Shown: piece by piece, positions 43,102-56,697 of the stretch
Numbering within the stretch: position 1 is the first letter of the stretch
Layout: the number at the start of each line of letters is the position of its first letter
Source: Apoderus coryli
Lineage: Eukaryota > Arthropoda > Insecta > Coleoptera > Attelabidae
Length of the DNA: 64,000 bases
Direction of reading: 5' to 3'
Assembly (NCBI GenBank): GCA_911728435.2
Contig: OU452213.1
Location: forward strand, 10,767,834 to 10,831,833
Translations under genes and position numbers: made by a program
The notes under the pieces: model-generated
Database searches by the model: none
Seen by the model: only the letters and a program-made list of their open reading frames with translations
Told to the model about the DNA's origin: nothing

Positions 43102-45816
43102 ATGTCGACTACCGAAAGAGCGGCTGCTCGTACTAAAATACATCGTAAAACTAGTATGAATCGTCTTCAGGAAATGTATGAATTGATGCAACGCGCTGAA
43201 GCTGACATCAACCTTGTTCCGCTTTTAAAACAATATTGTCTTGACTTAGAATCAATCAAGACCTCCTTTTATGAGAGTCATAATATTCTTATCGGGCTCA
43301 CTGATGATGCTTCTTTTGACGAGGAGGATAAGGTTCGGCAAGAATTCGACAGAAACTATTTCTTCATTAAATATAAACATGTGGAATTAAGTATGAAAGC
43401 GCAGCCTGCTCCTCCTACCAATGGAACTGATGACTCTAACATAAATATACCGCTTCCGACTATAGATATTCCCGTCTATTCAGGAGATGTGTTGGAATTT
43501 AATTCTTTCATAGAACTTTTTGATTCTATTGTGGGCAATAATGCTAAAATTTCAAACATTCAAAAATATAAGTATTTGCGCATGTCGTTGAGGGGTGCTG
43601 CTTTTCAGGCGATTCAGAATATTCCATTTGGTGCTGAGTACTATACTCAAGCTTATGACACTTTGGTGAAAGCATTTAAAAAGCCACGAATTATTGCGAT
43701 TACACACTGGTCCGCCATCGCTAATGCCCAAGCTATGAAAAATAACAGTACTAGCGAGTTAAAGAAGCTTTTAGCTATATTCCAGGATCATTTGAAGGCA
43801 CTACGTATTCTAAAATATCCTGTGCATCACTGGAGTTTGATTTTAGTTTATACTCTTGAAAGTAAATTAGATCCAGATATTTCTACTCAATTCAAATTGC
43901 GTCACAACTCTTCTGAGGTGCCTACCTATGACTCATTGGTAGAATTTTTGAAAAATCGATGCGAGGCGTTGGATGACTTTTCGGTTCCTAAACCACAAAC
44001 CAGTTTATTCGTCCAAACCGTGAAGCATTCTTCCACAGGTAAATGTCTTTTTTGCGATTCCAATCATTCGATTTATAAGTGTCCTGAATTTTTAAGGCGT
44101 TCCCCTTCAGACAGATACAAAATTGTTAAAGCTAAGTCAGCCTGTATTAATTGTCTAAGTCAATCGCATTCAACCTCAAGGTGTCAAAGTGTTCAGCGTT
44201 GTCACAAATGCGGCAAAAATCATCATACTCTCTTACATTTTGTAGGATCAAGTTCTTTTGGTCCTAATTCTCAAAATTCTACGAGCTCTAGTGCTCCTGC
44301 TATAAACTTTTCTCCGCACTTTGTTGGTTCAAATTCATCACTTCCTCCTCTAAATCCCACTCCATCTACGTCTCATGAGGTTTCTACCCCTTCCAACTAC
44401 AAAAAATCTGCTGAGGTCGCGGTCGTTCAGACGACGTTTTCCGGTTCACAGACTAGTATTTTACTAGGCACAGCGAAGGTTAGGATTCTTGATTCTACTG
44501 GTAATTTTCAGGTGGTTCGGTGCCTAATTGACACCGGCAGTATGGTGTCACTCATTACGCGAAAATCTATCCAGCGATTAGGATTACGGCCTGACAAGTC
44601 TTCTATCAGAATTCAAGGCATAAATTCTATGACGTCACTTAGTCGCAATGGCAACATTTCTTTATCGTTGCGTCCTGTTCATTATGTTCAACCCAGTTTG
44701 ACAGTTGATGCTCTTGTTATTGACACCATATGTGAACATATCCCTTATAAAACAATCTCTAGTGCTCATTGGCAACACATTCATGGGCTACAACTTGCCG
44801 ATCCTGAGTTTTACAACCCTGGCAGTATTGAGTTGCTTTTGGGTGTTGATGTTTTTACGAAAATTGTGTTGGATGGCTCTGTATCGGGAAGTGAAGGTGA
44901 ACCTACCGCTATAAACACTATTTTTGGGTTCATTCTTATGGGTAAGTGTCAATCACCTACTCCGTCGCAAGATCCTGTTATGTCCTTTTTCTGCTCTGCT
45001 GATGTTTCGTTGGATAAGCAGATTGAGCGTTTTTGGGAATTAGAAAATATCCCTGAGAAGGTTCATTCCTCATATAATGATGTGCTTTGTGAACAAATCT
45101 TCACTAAAACAACTCAGTTGGTGTCCGGCAGATTTATGGTCGATCTGCCCTTTAAATCTGAACTTCCTAGCTTTCCATGGAGTCGTGAGTTAGCTGTAAA
45201 GCGTTTTTTGTCGCTTGAAAATCGCCTGCTCAACTCACCCGTCATCTATAATCAGTATCGGCAATTTATGCAGGAGTATCTTGCTCTCAATCACATGGCA
45301 CCTGTAACCCCGTTATCTACAAATTCTTATTATATTCCCCACCACTGCGTTTTACGACCTGATAGTTTGAGTACTAAGCTAAGGGTTGTTTTCAATGCTT
45401 CCGCAAAACGCCCTGGTGAAACTTCTCTTAATGATCACCTTCTAGTTGGGCCTAAGCTCCAACAAGACATTTCTACATTGCTACTAAATCTTCGCCTTCA
45501 CACTTATGTCCTAAGTGCTGACATAAAAATGATGTATCGGCAAATATTGGTTAACCCAAATCATTGTGATTATCAGCGCATCATTTGGCGTTTTAATCCT
45601 AGTGACCCCCTTCAAGATTTCTGCTTGAAAACCGTCACATATGGAGTTTCTTCATCTCCATATTTAGCGTTGCGCAGTCTTCTCTTTCTTGCTGATTATG
45701 TTATGGGCATGAATTTCCTGAGGCAGCAACCGCTCTGCGCACGGGCATGTATGTGGATGACTTGGTCATATCCTGTCCTACCTTTGAGCAGGCTCGCACT
45801 ATCAAGGCTCAGTTAA
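43102..45816 (+). pseudogene. BEL gag-protease-RT (first part of polyprotein)
   Basis: From ATG 43102: a DUF1759-type gag (about residues 130-290, with YKYLRMSLRGAA), zinc knuckles (residues 314-372; CLFC...C, CINC...C, CHKCGKNHHTLLH), and an aspartic protease at residue 477 (LIDTGSMVSLI). The RT follows (VFNASAKRPGETSLND near residue 763, VLSADIKMMYRQI). Just before the active site, between about 45695 and 45730, the frame changes and this ORF ends out of frame; the YVDD box is in the next ORF. Typical BEL polyproteins are one frame, so this break probably inactivates the copy. Confidence 0.88.
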
Positions 45817-48272
45817 TCGATTTGCTTCAACTTGGTGGTTTTGCTTTACGGAAATGGGCTAGCAATGACCCTAACTTGTTGTCAGATTTACCCGCATCTC
45901 ACCGTTCTATTGATTCGCGCGATTTTGACTCCGAAAATGACACTCTGAAGATTCTCGGTCTTCGATGGATACCCTCTACCGACTCCTTTCGTTTTTCAGT
46001 TAAAACTACTTCGGACGTTTGTACAAAACGTAATATCTTATCCAATCTCGCACGCATATTTGATCCTCTAGGCATTTTGTCACCTATGACATTTTTGATT
46101 AAACATCTGATCCAACAGATTTGGACGCTCAAATTGAGTTGGGACGATCAACCTCCTTCGTACATTTCTCGACTTTGGGAAACGTATCAGAAGGAGTTTA
46201 AATGCCTTGAGGACTTCTCATTACCTCGTCAGCTAGCTCCCGCGTCATTTCCCTCGTGTGAAATGCATTGTTTCGGCGACGCTAGTGAAAAAGGTTACTG
46301 TGCAGTTTTGTATTTTGTTTTTCCGAACACAACAACTTCCTCTTCTACATATTTTGTCTGTGCCAAGTCTAAAATCGCGCCCTTGAAAAGGCTTTCTGTA
46401 CCGCGACTTGAGTTGTGTGCTGCTGTTCTTACCTCTAAGTTAAAAGCTTACGTTCAGCATATTTTCGCTGGCCGCATTGATTTCTCTCGTATTTGTTGCT
46501 GGTCCGACTCGTGTGTTGTGTTAAGTTGGATTCGAGGCGAACCTCATAGATGGAAAACTTTTGTGTCAAATCGCGTCTCATATATTCATGAAAGAGCACC
46601 GCCATCTTCATGGTTCTATGTACCTTCGGCTCAAAATCCTGCTGATATTGGATCCCGTGGACTGCTTCCCAGTGACCTGCTACAGTGTTCCTTATGGTGG
46701 GCAGGACCAAGTTTCCTTACTGCAAATGAACAGCCCTGTTTCATTCCTCCAACCCCGGGTGATCATGCTTCGGTTTTGGAAGAGGAGAGACGGTTATTGG
46801 TGTCGTTAGCTACTTCAAACTCAAATTTTCTTGACAAACTTCTAGAAAATTATTCTTCTTTATCCAAAGCTAAGCGCATCTTGGCTTATGTTCTTCGATT
46901 TGTTGCTGCCCTAAAATCCCCGCATCGGGTATTTTCTTTGGGGTTTTCGTTTGATGAATTACATTGCGCCCTTCTTACTTTTGCTAAGCATTCACAATCC
47001 TTGCATTTTGCTAATGAAATTGACCTTGTTCGGCACAACAATAAACTTTCAAAACCCCTCCAAAAACTAGCTCCTTTTCTTGACCCCCAAGGGGTGCTCC
47101 GAGTGGGAGGTCGTTTAAGACATGCTCGCATCCCCTTCGACAATAAGTTTCCTATTTTGATACCCGGCAACTGTACTTTTACAGAAAGATTGGTTAATGA
47201 TGTGCATCTAAAGTATTTCCATTGTGGTATACAGACAACGCAGTCAATTATTTCGCAAACCTTTTGGATTGTTTCATCGAAGCGTGTTATTCGGCGAGTG
47301 TTATCGAAGTGTATTCAGTGTTGGAAAACACGACCGCAACCTTCCTTGCCCCCGACTATGGGTGATTTGCCATATGCGCGCGTTTCGAGTGTCAAATGTT
47401 TTTTGCGATCTGAAGTAGATTTCGCAGGTCCTTTCAAAGTTACCAAGCACCGCGGAGTGCGCAGTTCCAAGGCATACATCTGCCTTTTTATTTGTATGGC
47501 CACCAAGGCTATCCATTTAGAGTTGGCCTCGGAACTTTCCACGCAGGCATTTCTTGCAGCATTAAGGAGGTTTATTGCTCGTCGCGGTCGCTGTATTGAG
47601 ATGTATAGCGACTGTGGTACGAATTTCGTTGGGGCGTATAGAGAGCTGAACCGTTTGATGTCAGATGTTGCTGGCACGGAGCATATTGAGTGGAAGTTCA
47701 ACCCGCCATCTGGTCCTAATTTTGGAGGACTTTGGGACGCAGCGGTGAAGAATGTAAAGACGCTTTTGTTTCGAGTAGTTGGTGACCAAATATTCACCTA
47801 TGAAGAGTTTTTAACAATACTGGTCCAAATAGAAGCTATAGTAAATTCTCGCCCCCTCACTCCACTTAGTAGTGATCCGAATGATTTTAAAGTTCTGACA
47901 CCCGACCATTTTCTGACGTTGGACACTTTGGATTCACCTCCGGAGGAATATCTACTTGGTACTCCTGTAAATCGGTTAACTCGATGGCAGCTGCTGACTC
48001 GAGTGTACCAACATTTTTGGGATCGCTGGTCAAGAGAGTACTTGCATACTCTCAATCAGCGCACCAAATGGTATGCCGAAAACCCTCCTTTAATGCCTGA
48101 TACGCTAGTTCTTATAAAATCTGAGAACTTACATCCCCGTCAGTGGGCTCTTGGACGAGTGGTAGAATTATTTTATGGCAATGATGGCCGAGCAAGAGTG
48201 GCATCTCTCCGGACAAGTAATGGTGTTGTGCGTCGCCCAATTACTAAACTTTGTCCGCTTCCATTAAACTAA
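45747..48272 (+). pseudogene. BEL RT active site-RNase H-integrase (rest of polyprotein)
   Basis: Opens with MYVDDLVISC, the RT active-site box, and is open for 841 codons. RNase H (FGDASEKGYCAVLY near residue 175; CWSDSCVVLSWI near 250) is followed by an H-H-C-C integrase zinc motif (487-527), then the integrase core with Asp in EVDFAGPF (557) and MYSDCGTNF (618). The third position reads GGLWDAAVK where the family normally has Glu (LWEA). A DUF5641 domain ends the protein. The ORF start is internal, not a true initiation site; it continues the frame broken upstream. Confidence 0.88.
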
Positions 48273-48322
48273 TTTTAAGTTGAAAATACTTTGTATCATA
48301 CAAAGTATTTTGGTGGGCAGAA

Positions 48323-48698
48323 TGTTGCGTCCACGCTCTTTATTATTTTATTTTTCTTAAAATTGTTAATATTTTGACTGTTGTATATGCAGCACCGCCG
48401 CCGTTTTGCCCTTCGCAACGGTTATATTATTTAAACATTTATTTTGTACCGCAAATAAGGATTTATTGTGTTTGATTGTATTGTGTGTAACGTGCCGAAG
48501 TGGTGTAACTGTTGGAACGGAAGTTAAAGAAAGAAGAGGCCGGCCGGCCAAAGATCACGGCGTAAAGGATATTTCAATTTAATATCGTCAAATCGAAACT
48601 AGGTAAGTCCTAAGGCCTCGTTTTTTTATCTCAGTTAATTTATTCTCCAATATCTGCCTACGGTCCATTTTTCTCGTGAGCTTTAAGTTTACACAACA
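48323..48698 (+). repeat. BEL 3' LTR
   Basis: Matches the 5' LTR from TGTTGCGTCC to TTACACAACA and is followed by the TTTTC target duplicate. Confidence 0.93.
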
Positions 48699-51550
48699 TT
48701 TTCTGTTAACAAAGCAGTGCGATGTTGTGGCTCTAACGGAACATTGGAAAGCGTCTCACGAATTACCAGCATACAAGCTTCAAGGATACAGCTTGGTTTC
48801 ATCATATTGTAGACCCAAAGGTCTTCACGGTGGTGTAGTAATATATTGTAAAACTAATATAAAAACCCTAAAACTAGAAACTGTTAATAGGTTAAGTGAA
48901 ATATATGTGTTTGAATGTACAGGTGTAAAAATTGTAAAAAAAGGCTTTAGTTGTAACATAGTTAGTCTATACAAAAATCCCGACTCATCAGTGAAAATAT
49001 TCCTGGAAAAATTGCAAGACCTTTTAGAACATATTTTTGATACAAATGAAGTTTTCTACATTGCTGGGGATTTCAACATTGATATAAAACAATCTAATGA
49101 TACTCACACTCAAGAGTTTACCAACTTACTTAAATCGTATAGTATAGATTTATTAGTAGATGACTATACTCGAGTTACTCCTAATATACACAATCTTGTA
49201 TAGATAATATTCTAACAAATAGCAATAGATACGTGTACCAAGTAGATATAAAAAACATACATATTTCTGATCACTTTGGTCAGTTGTTGAACATAAGTGT
49301 ACCAAAAATATCTGAGTACGCTACTGAGTTTAGATATTTTAATGAAAGAAATATGACACTTTTTGTACGCGTCTTAGAAAAAGAAAAATGGTTGAACGTT
49401 TATCAATGCTTATCTACAGAAGTGGATTTGCAATGGAACTCCTTTTTAAGTAATTTTTTAGGTATTTTGAATAAATGCTTTGCTCTGAGACGCGTGCAAA
49501 AGAAAAAGAAACATAAATATGTACATAATTTTAGTAATCCACAAATAATAGAATGTAAAAAAGATCTTAGTACACTTTCAATTTTTATGAAATATAATGT
49601 TAACTGTAAGGATAAGTACAACTCGGAAAAAAATCGTTTAAACTCTTTGCTGTTAGAAGCTAAGAAAGAAAGAATAGAGAGGAAAATTATTAATTCTGAT
49701 AACATTTCTAAAGCGACATGGAGCGCTGTAGCAGGTATATCAGGGAATCTGAAAAGCAGAGCTGAACCTTTCGCGTTTGGGCAGGAGGATCCAGTTCTGT
49801 TATCTAAAAGGTTTAATGAAATTTTTGTTAATATAGGCTCTCAGTTGCAAAGCAAGCAAACAACGTTACCGTTCTCTATTGATTTTGCGGCAGCTGGAAC
49901 AAGATTTTTCTTTAGTAATGTAACTGAAGAAGAAGTTTTGGAAATAGCAAAAGAAATTAAAAACAAAAACAGTGCTGGTTGTGATGAAGTCTCTTCGAGT
50001 TTAATAAAAAAGTGCATTCATACCATTTCCAAACCTTTGGTGTATATCATAAATAATTCATTAAAATTTGGTATTTTCCCGGATCAATTGAAAAAAGCAG
50101 TAGTAATTCCTATTTTTAAAAAAGGCGAACAAAATAATTTAGAAAACTACAGACCTGTAAGTCTTCTTCCATCCTTTTCGAAGATATTTGAAAAGGTGGT
50201 ATATAACAGATTATATCGCTATTATTTAGAAAATGACCTTCTTAGTAAGAATCAACATGGATTTATCAAAGGTCGTAGTATAAATACGGCCATGTTTGAT
50301 TATATCAATAAAATACTAGAAGCATTAGAATTGTCTAAAATACCAGTGGGAATATTCCTAGATCTCTCAAAGGCATACGACTGTATAGACCCGGATATAT
50401 TGATTAAAAAGTTAAAAACATATGGGCTATCTGAAATTCCCTTAAAATGGTTTATATCTTACTTAGAAAACAGAAAACAGGCAGTGAAAATTAAAGCGGA
50501 CGGATAAGAAATGTATTCAGATTACATAAATGTGAAAATGGGTGTACCACAGGGTAGTATATTGGGGCCCCTATTATTTAACATATTATATATAAATGAC
50601 CTGTGCAATATGTTTAATACCAGTATCCACTCGATTATTAACTATGCGGATGACACTTCATTACTAATAGTCGCTGACACAAGGTCCAACATTATACGGG
50701 AAAGTCAGCTGATTTTAGAGCGCATACAGGAATGGATGAAGCGGAATAGACTGATTTTAAATGCAGAAAAGACACAGTTTATTCACTTCAAAACTAGCCA
50801 CAGTAACGTCCTCAATAATTCTCTGACAATCAAGATTTTTTGAAGGTCAATAGAGTTTTCTGAGGTTGTTAAATGTTTAGGTCTACACATTGATTCTAAG
50901 TTGACATGGGTAGATCACATAGAAGAATTAAAAAAGAAATTGAACTCGGTTTTATATAGTCTTCGAGTTGTGAAAAAATATCTCTCTTTCAATACACTAA
51001 AAACAATTTATTATGCCTGTTTTATCAGCAAAGCAAAATTTGGTATTATTAGAATTTTATTAGGCTTACAGCCAAGAGAATCTTGTAGAGGAAAATTTAA
51101 AAATAAAAACATCTTAACAGTCATAGCAATATATATATTTGAATGTCTCATTTTTAATTTTAAATATAAAGAAAAATACGATAGATATATTATCAACCAC
51201 TCACATTATACAAGAGGAAATACTATCGAATATAATCTTCCTGCCCATAGGCTAAGTTTGTTTGAAAAGAATACCCTATATCAAAGTATTAGGTTTTTCA
51301 ACGCATTACCAAATAGATTCAAACGAATAAGTAATTTTAAAGTATTTAGAAGAGAAATATATAATATTTTAATTAAATTGGAACCATATGGTATAGACGA
51401 TTTTTTTGTAAGTAATTTGGATCTACTATAGAATTTATTTTCGGTTTTTATGTGACGTTTTTCAACCCTTTCAATATTGTTACATATTTATATGTAGTAT
51501 GTATTGTAAATTGGCTGTTTGAAATAAATATTATTATTATTATTATTATA

Positions 51551-52104
51551 ATATGGGAAATATAACCGAGGAACAAAATTACTTTCAGAAATTATAATAA
51601 ATATACAATCCGGTCCTTTTACATTTATAGTAGGCATTCTCGGGTTTTATGATGGGAATTATTGAAATACAACTTAGCAATACCATTTTCCTGAACTATA
51701 CTTATGCTGATTGCTAGGTAGTAAGATTTATAATTTTTACAGCCGTATTGTATTATGCACAATAATAAGGTTGTTATTATGATATTTATGTTTACTGAAA
51801 TAGTACAGAAGATTTAGAAAATACCTTATTAAAATCTAGGTATTATGAACGGCCGTTGGTCATCAAATGTTAATTAAAACTAAATAAAAGATTTTAGAGC
51901 AATTATTGGATATCAGATTCTTCCAGAATTTCGAATATTCTTAATTATTTTTCTAACGTTCAAGATATTATATTTTCAGAACGGTAAAAAGGCATGTAAA
52001 GGCTGTGTACTCACCAGAAATTTATTTTAGCCGCATAATAAATAAATGAATGCTACCGTCAAATTTTAATTTGGCAGTGTATTGTTTTGTCAGTACTTAG
52101 GCAG
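51551..52104 (-). promoter_or_regulatory. Remainder of copy E 5' flank
   Basis: Equals 24375-24930 in copy 1; separated from its proximal half by the LINE/BEL insertion. Confidence 0.5.
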
Positions 52105-52470
52105 TGTGTATTATTGAATTACAAATCCCAAATAATAAGAATAATCTTTATTTTGTATAGCATCGGGGAACCGTATTATAATGTTTTGAAATTTTGTGTT
52201 TGGGGGATTTATGTTATTGGATTTGAGATTGTTCAGTTCAGGGTCAGGATGGAGCTGTGAACAGAAAAAATGGAAAGTATCGGCCGTTGAGCGGGAGCGG
52301 ACAAGTTTTACTAAAAAATTTTTGCTCCTTGCTCAGGGTATTATATATTTAAATAGTAGCATACTATTATTTTTCTTATATTTATTTTTGGCTTTATATG
52401 TATTATAAACAAGTTTATATTTTGTGGATTTTTTTTTAATGGAAATAAATATATTATTATTATTATTATC
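52105..52470 (+). repeat. Probable LINE 3' tail ending in (ATT)n, copy 2
   Basis: Counterpart of 24936-25300, with one extra ATT unit. Confidence 0.4.
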
Positions 52471-52659
52471 AATCGTATACATTCCTCTATCTGAAAATGG
52501 TCAATTGAAAAGCGTTTACGTTCTAATATACAAAAATGGAAAACTATGACCTATCACTATATAAAAACACCGATACAATTCTTATACTTGATAGTATGTT
52601 AACTCATTTAATTAAAGACTTGGGGGTGTTATTTTCCAGAAGACTGACATTTTCAGTTC

Positions 52660-53085
52660 CGATAACGAAACATCCTATCGAAATATTGGCTTTTTGATAA
52701 GAAACATAAAGGAGTTTAAAAATAAGAAAGCTCTGGATTTATGAGCAATTTTTCTGGTACTTGTGGTCGGATTTTCTTCAACTTCGTTGAGGACAGCCTC
52801 TTGTAGAGGAATTACAATTTCCATAGGCCGCCCACTATCAGTAGTATTTTTTTAAAAAGTTCCATTTTCCCATAGTCGTTGGTGAATGCGTTAAAACAAG
52901 TTGTGGTGTGTTACTTGGCGATCAGGATGTCTTTCTTGATTCAACCGCTTTGCATCAGCCGAATTACCGCTCACCATTCCGTACAGGTAATGCATTTCGC
53001 ACATTTTAGCGTTTGTGTAATTATTTATTCCCCTCATTAAATTGAAACTCCACGGAAAATGGACTACTTCATAAATATTCATTTT
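52660..53085 (-). pseudogene. Mariner-like HTH fragment (second family), copy 2
   Basis: Counterpart of 25490-25910: NNYTNAKMCEMHYLYGMVSG and QERHPDRQVTHHNLF then stop (52891), with the linker frames continuing below. Confidence 0.65.
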
Positions 53086-54033
53086 TAATTTTGTAATACA
53101 AATTTACTTTTTGCATGTACAAACTTAATGTTATTTTTTAATTTTGCAATTATGAAGTTAACGTTTAATTAGTAGAAAAAATTTATTTCAAAAAATTGAC
53201 CATGTTTTTCAGCAAGTTGATTTTCCTCGAAAACGGTCAACTTTAAAACTTATGACCAACACTACCTTTTTTTGTAGGAAACATTGGCAGTTCAAATAGG
53301 TATCTTAAAACCGTACTTTTCCAGTGATGTAGAAATTGGGGAGAAAAATAACCACTACTCCCTCAAAATCTTCACCAATTATAAATTTAAAAAAAAAATC
53401 TTGCACAAATTTGTAAAATTGTAATGTAGTTAGTATCTGTCGAATTTATTTCCTATTTAATGTATTGCTCTGTAAATAAATAGATTCTGTTGAGCAATAT
53501 AGCTTATTATTATTATCTTGAACTGTTTTTGAAAAAAAAATTATTTCGATTTTTTTGGCCCAAAACAGGTTTTCCGAAAAAATATCGTTTTTCATAGCCC
53601 CTAAAGATAGTATCTTGCAATTTTGAAGGTGCTTTAGGAACGTCTTAGGTTATTAAAAATAGGCATAAGTCGATTTTATCAAATGGAACACCCTGTATAT
53701 TGTCATATATTCTAAATGATAATCGAATTGCCTTTCAAATAATAGGTCATATTCCTATACCTAAAATCACCCTGTATATTAAAGAGGAATTTATAAAAAA
53801 ACGTAAGGGTGTTCGATATAAAGTTTATAAAATCAACAAAACAAAAATTCACAGAACCAGTTCATGTTTCCTTTCTCGAAAGATATTTTGGCAAACCGTG
53901 AATGGATGAATTCATCTGGTATTTCCACTATATTTTGAAATTTGTTTATGAATTTTACTACTTTCGGAATCAGAAATACAATTGAATTTATCTAGTAAAT
54001 TTTACTACTACTTCGAGGTATTTTATTTGTAAA
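53086..54033. repeat. Noncoding repeats, copy 2 of 25911-26866
   Basis: Same MITE-like ACACCCTGTATA words (53688, 53770) and (ATT)n tail (53505). Confidence 0.4.
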
Positions 54034-54395
54034 TTAAGTGGTCGGCAGACTTGAACAGCATATTACTATGCAAAATGACACGGTTCTTATCGAAGTCAAT
54101 TTTACAAAATTCATATAGATCATATACATATTGACTGCGAGGAAAAAATTGAGCTTCTTGGAGGTGTTTTTAATGGTTGTAGTGAGTCTCGCCTCAAACC
54201 AGCTGATTGCGTGATCGAATATTTCATTAAATAACGCTCGATAGAAGCATTTGAGAGTGCTAAACGCTAATCCACAGATTCCTTTATCGTGCCGTTTCGG
54301 AATGTTTCTTATGCGAGGCAACACAGGTTCATTTAGATTTAGTTCTTTATTAGTGACGTACAAGCATGTTTTCCATAGAATGCATTATCCCGTTT
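54034..54395 (-). pseudogene. hAT transposase fragment (ZMYM1-like), copy 2
   Basis: Counterpart of 26867-27230, with LPRIRNIPKRHDKG in place of LPRTRN. Confidence 0.6.
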
Positions 54396-54529
54396 CATTA
54401 CTAATAAGTAGGCCTTAGTTGTGCAAGTCTAGGTATAGATGTTTCAAAAAATAACATTCTAAACTCCTCGCTATTCGAAATGCAAAAAATGTACCTATTT
54501 CGGGTTTGTATTCCAATAATACACACTGC

Positions 54530-55625
54530 AGCACTGACAAAACAAAACACTGCCAAATTAAAATCTGACGGTAGCAACCATTTATTACAGGCTAAATTAA
54601 ATAGTAGTTTATGGTACCTTCCACACATTAGTAAATACACTCCGGACTTTTGAAGCCAGTAGAGTACACAGCCTTTTTAGGGTTCTACCATAGTATATTT
54701 TGTAACGAACATGAAACATATATTTCCTACGAGTATTATCGTTTGCAGTACTCGCCTGTGGCTCATGCTGCAAATCATACGAATAGGAAATGCTTATTTC
54801 ATGTGAGTCTCAGACTATACTGTTCCTACCACTGTTTTAATGGTTTTGAATACATTAAACATAATTTTTAGGAAAATATTTGTTCTTCAAAATGTACCTA
54901 TACTCGCCCTGTTGGCGTAAGCCTAAATTCGATGAGTTAAAAGTATTAATTTGACTAGGTGGTGTTAAACTATATTCACTATCACTGTTTTTTCATTATA
55001 TAAATAATAATAAACTGTCAATTTGGTTTAATTGTATTGTCGGCGTTGATATGGTGATTTTCATAACCGATGCTACTTTTGTCAATACCAGGAAATTTAC
55101 CCGTGCATTTTTAAATATTTCCCACTTGTTGTTGGGCAACAAATGAATACAGCATTACAATGTACTACATTTTCAAATTATGATTGAACATATAGGTAAT
55201 AAAGGCATTTAAAGACAGTCCTAGAAAAACAACAATAATCAAGAATATTCTGGAAGAATCTGACATCTAATAATAATAATTGGTCTCTAAATTCTTTTAT
55301 TTAGTTTTAAATAACATTTTACCTTCCTAATGACTAATTTTCTTTAGGTATTTTCTATAAATCTTTTGTCATTTTCAGTAAACATACCTCATCATAACAA
55401 CCCTTATTATTTTGCATACCTACTATAATCCGGGCTCTAAAAATTACAAACCTTACGAGGTGCATCAGCAGGTACAAAGGGATCAAGGCGCAATTCTACT
55501 ATAAATTCACTAATGCACATCGACATAATATTCATTACGTCTCCGTTTTCAACAGAAGCAACAGCAAAATTGTAAGTGTTGAGTGTTTGTAAGTTTGTGA
55601 TTGTATAAAAATTATTCGTGAAAAT
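54530..55625 (+). promoter_or_regulatory. 5' flank and promoter of gene C
   Basis: TATAAATT at 55500-55507 (TATAAATA in gene B). The rest matches 27360-28463 closely, but the leader reads CGTCTCCGTTTTC where B has the initiator-like CTCAGTTTTC. Confidence 0.5.
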
Positions 55626-56697
55626 ATGGGTTCATTTGAGCGAGATTTTAGAAGGCCCGTCAGCAATGAACTATCATCGACGATAGTTTGTACTGTACAT
55701 AGAGAGCCCCAACTCTATTTGTGTGCCACATGTGAGCAAACTCCTTTATGTATTATATGTATTAAAAGTCGTCATACTAATCATGATTGCCATACAATTG
55801 CTGATTTTGAAGAACAAATCGAAAGTGAACTTAGCGATTTGAAACAAGCTGCCAAGGAATGTTCAATTAACTGTCGACTAACAATGAATACTATATCATT
55901 GGGAATTAGAGCTGCTAACAAAGATTGCGAAGAATCTATAAGGAAAATTGATCAAATAAATACTAGGTAAGTCATTTTTACTAATTGTAATATAACAATA
56001 TCTGAGACTAATAGATAATGCTCATTTTTAGCTCTCAAATTGCTTTACAAGAACAAGGTCAAGTCTTAACAAGACGGCTCCACGGGTTAGTTGTATCAAA
56101 AACTATTACGCTGAACGCGCAAAAAAAGTATTTCCGGGACGTTGTCAGCATGGTTAAGTCAAGACTACCGAATTCAGACAATAATCACCTGGCATTCGAT
56201 AAGGCAATGTTAAAGATTCTAGAACAAGCTCCATTACTACCATTGGAGGAAGCGAATATTTCATTCGAGGTAGATCCCAAGGAATTTGGAGTAATCTCCA
56301 AAATGTGTTCCATCGAACAACAGTCTGAATACTATGAAAGCAACAAATTTCTCAGATCAAATAACAACCAAGGTGAGTTATTATGTTGCAACTTAAGATT
56401 TATGAATTAAATATATATGAATATATATGTAAATAAAACTAACTACGCCTTCTCCACAAAATTACTTAAAATATATTTACATATACATTCAATCTCATCT
56501 CCGTTATGGATTACTTCAAGAAATATATTAGTAACTAAATAACAATTTTCTCTTTTACAGCGAATTATGCGGTCTCAAGGCAATTCTCACACTTTGGGAA
56601 GGACGACTTTTGCAAGTGGAGCCCGTCAAACACGAGCTCTTTATCTCCAGATTCAGCAATATACACTCCCACAGAATCAATGTCATCTGAGGGATAA
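55626..56697 (+). CDS. B-box zinc-finger gene C, three exons
   Basis: Exons 55626-55966, 56032-56372 and 56561-56697, with exon and intron lengths identical to gene B, giving 272 codons plus TAA. The B-box 2 ligands (CTVH, CATC, C-x2-C, H-x2-H) are all kept. Against gene B the introns are essentially identical, but replacements cluster around intron 1: RKIDQINTR for RKILQINTR before it, SQIALQEQGQVL for CQIALKDRGEVL after it, then LVVS for LLLS and K for M. Tandem-duplicate partner of gene B. AATAAA at 56932. Function unknown; the reading frame looks functional. Confidence 0.78.

Larger units (their letters stand above)
42004..48698 (+). mobile_element. BEL/Pao LTR retrotransposon, nearly complete
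   Basis: LTRs of 376 bp at 42004-42379 and 48323-48698 (TGTTGCGTCC ... TTACACAACA) differ at about four positions by eye. A 5-bp duplication TTTTC (41999-42003 and 48699-48703) flanks it. Likely primer-binding site TGGTCCTAGTCGAGCCGG at 42385-42402; purine-rich GGTGGGCAGAA just before the 3' LTR. Internal coding is gag-protease-RT-RNase H-integrase. No envelope gene. Confidence 0.95.
41919..51431 (+). pseudogene. LINE ORF2: endonuclease-reverse transcriptase, interrupted
   Basis: Starts MRNRQSRIMLFNQNIQSIAN at 41919. It is interrupted by BEL at 42004-48698 (plus one TTTTC) and continues LLTKQCDVVALTEHW, with the catalytic Glu in TEHW, then IAGDFNID and ISDHFGQ. RT motifs follow: NYRPVSLLPSFSKIFEKVV, GFIKGRSI, FLDLSKAYDCID (first Asp), GVPQGSILGPLLFN and YADDTSLL (50643 on). 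Breaks: a frame change near 49195, a stop at 50505-50507, a stop at 50841-50843, and a small deletion near 51040. All catalytic motifs survive, so decay is fairly recent. Confidence 0.85.
40962..51550 (+). mobile_element. Jockey/CR1-type LINE with PHD-type ORF1, split by BEL
   Basis: The insertion point is seen by comparison with copy 1: TTTGAATAATAT is followed here by LINE sequence, and the flank resumes after (ATT)n at 51551. Order: ORF1, ORF2 (endonuclease, RT), 3' UTR, AAATAAATATTATTATTATT tail. The LINE alone is about 3.9 kb. The target duplication blends with the tail. Confidence 0.85.

Noticed and set aside
47315..47797. 160-codon open frame antisense to BEL integrase
   Set aside because: Shadow of a conserved coding region.
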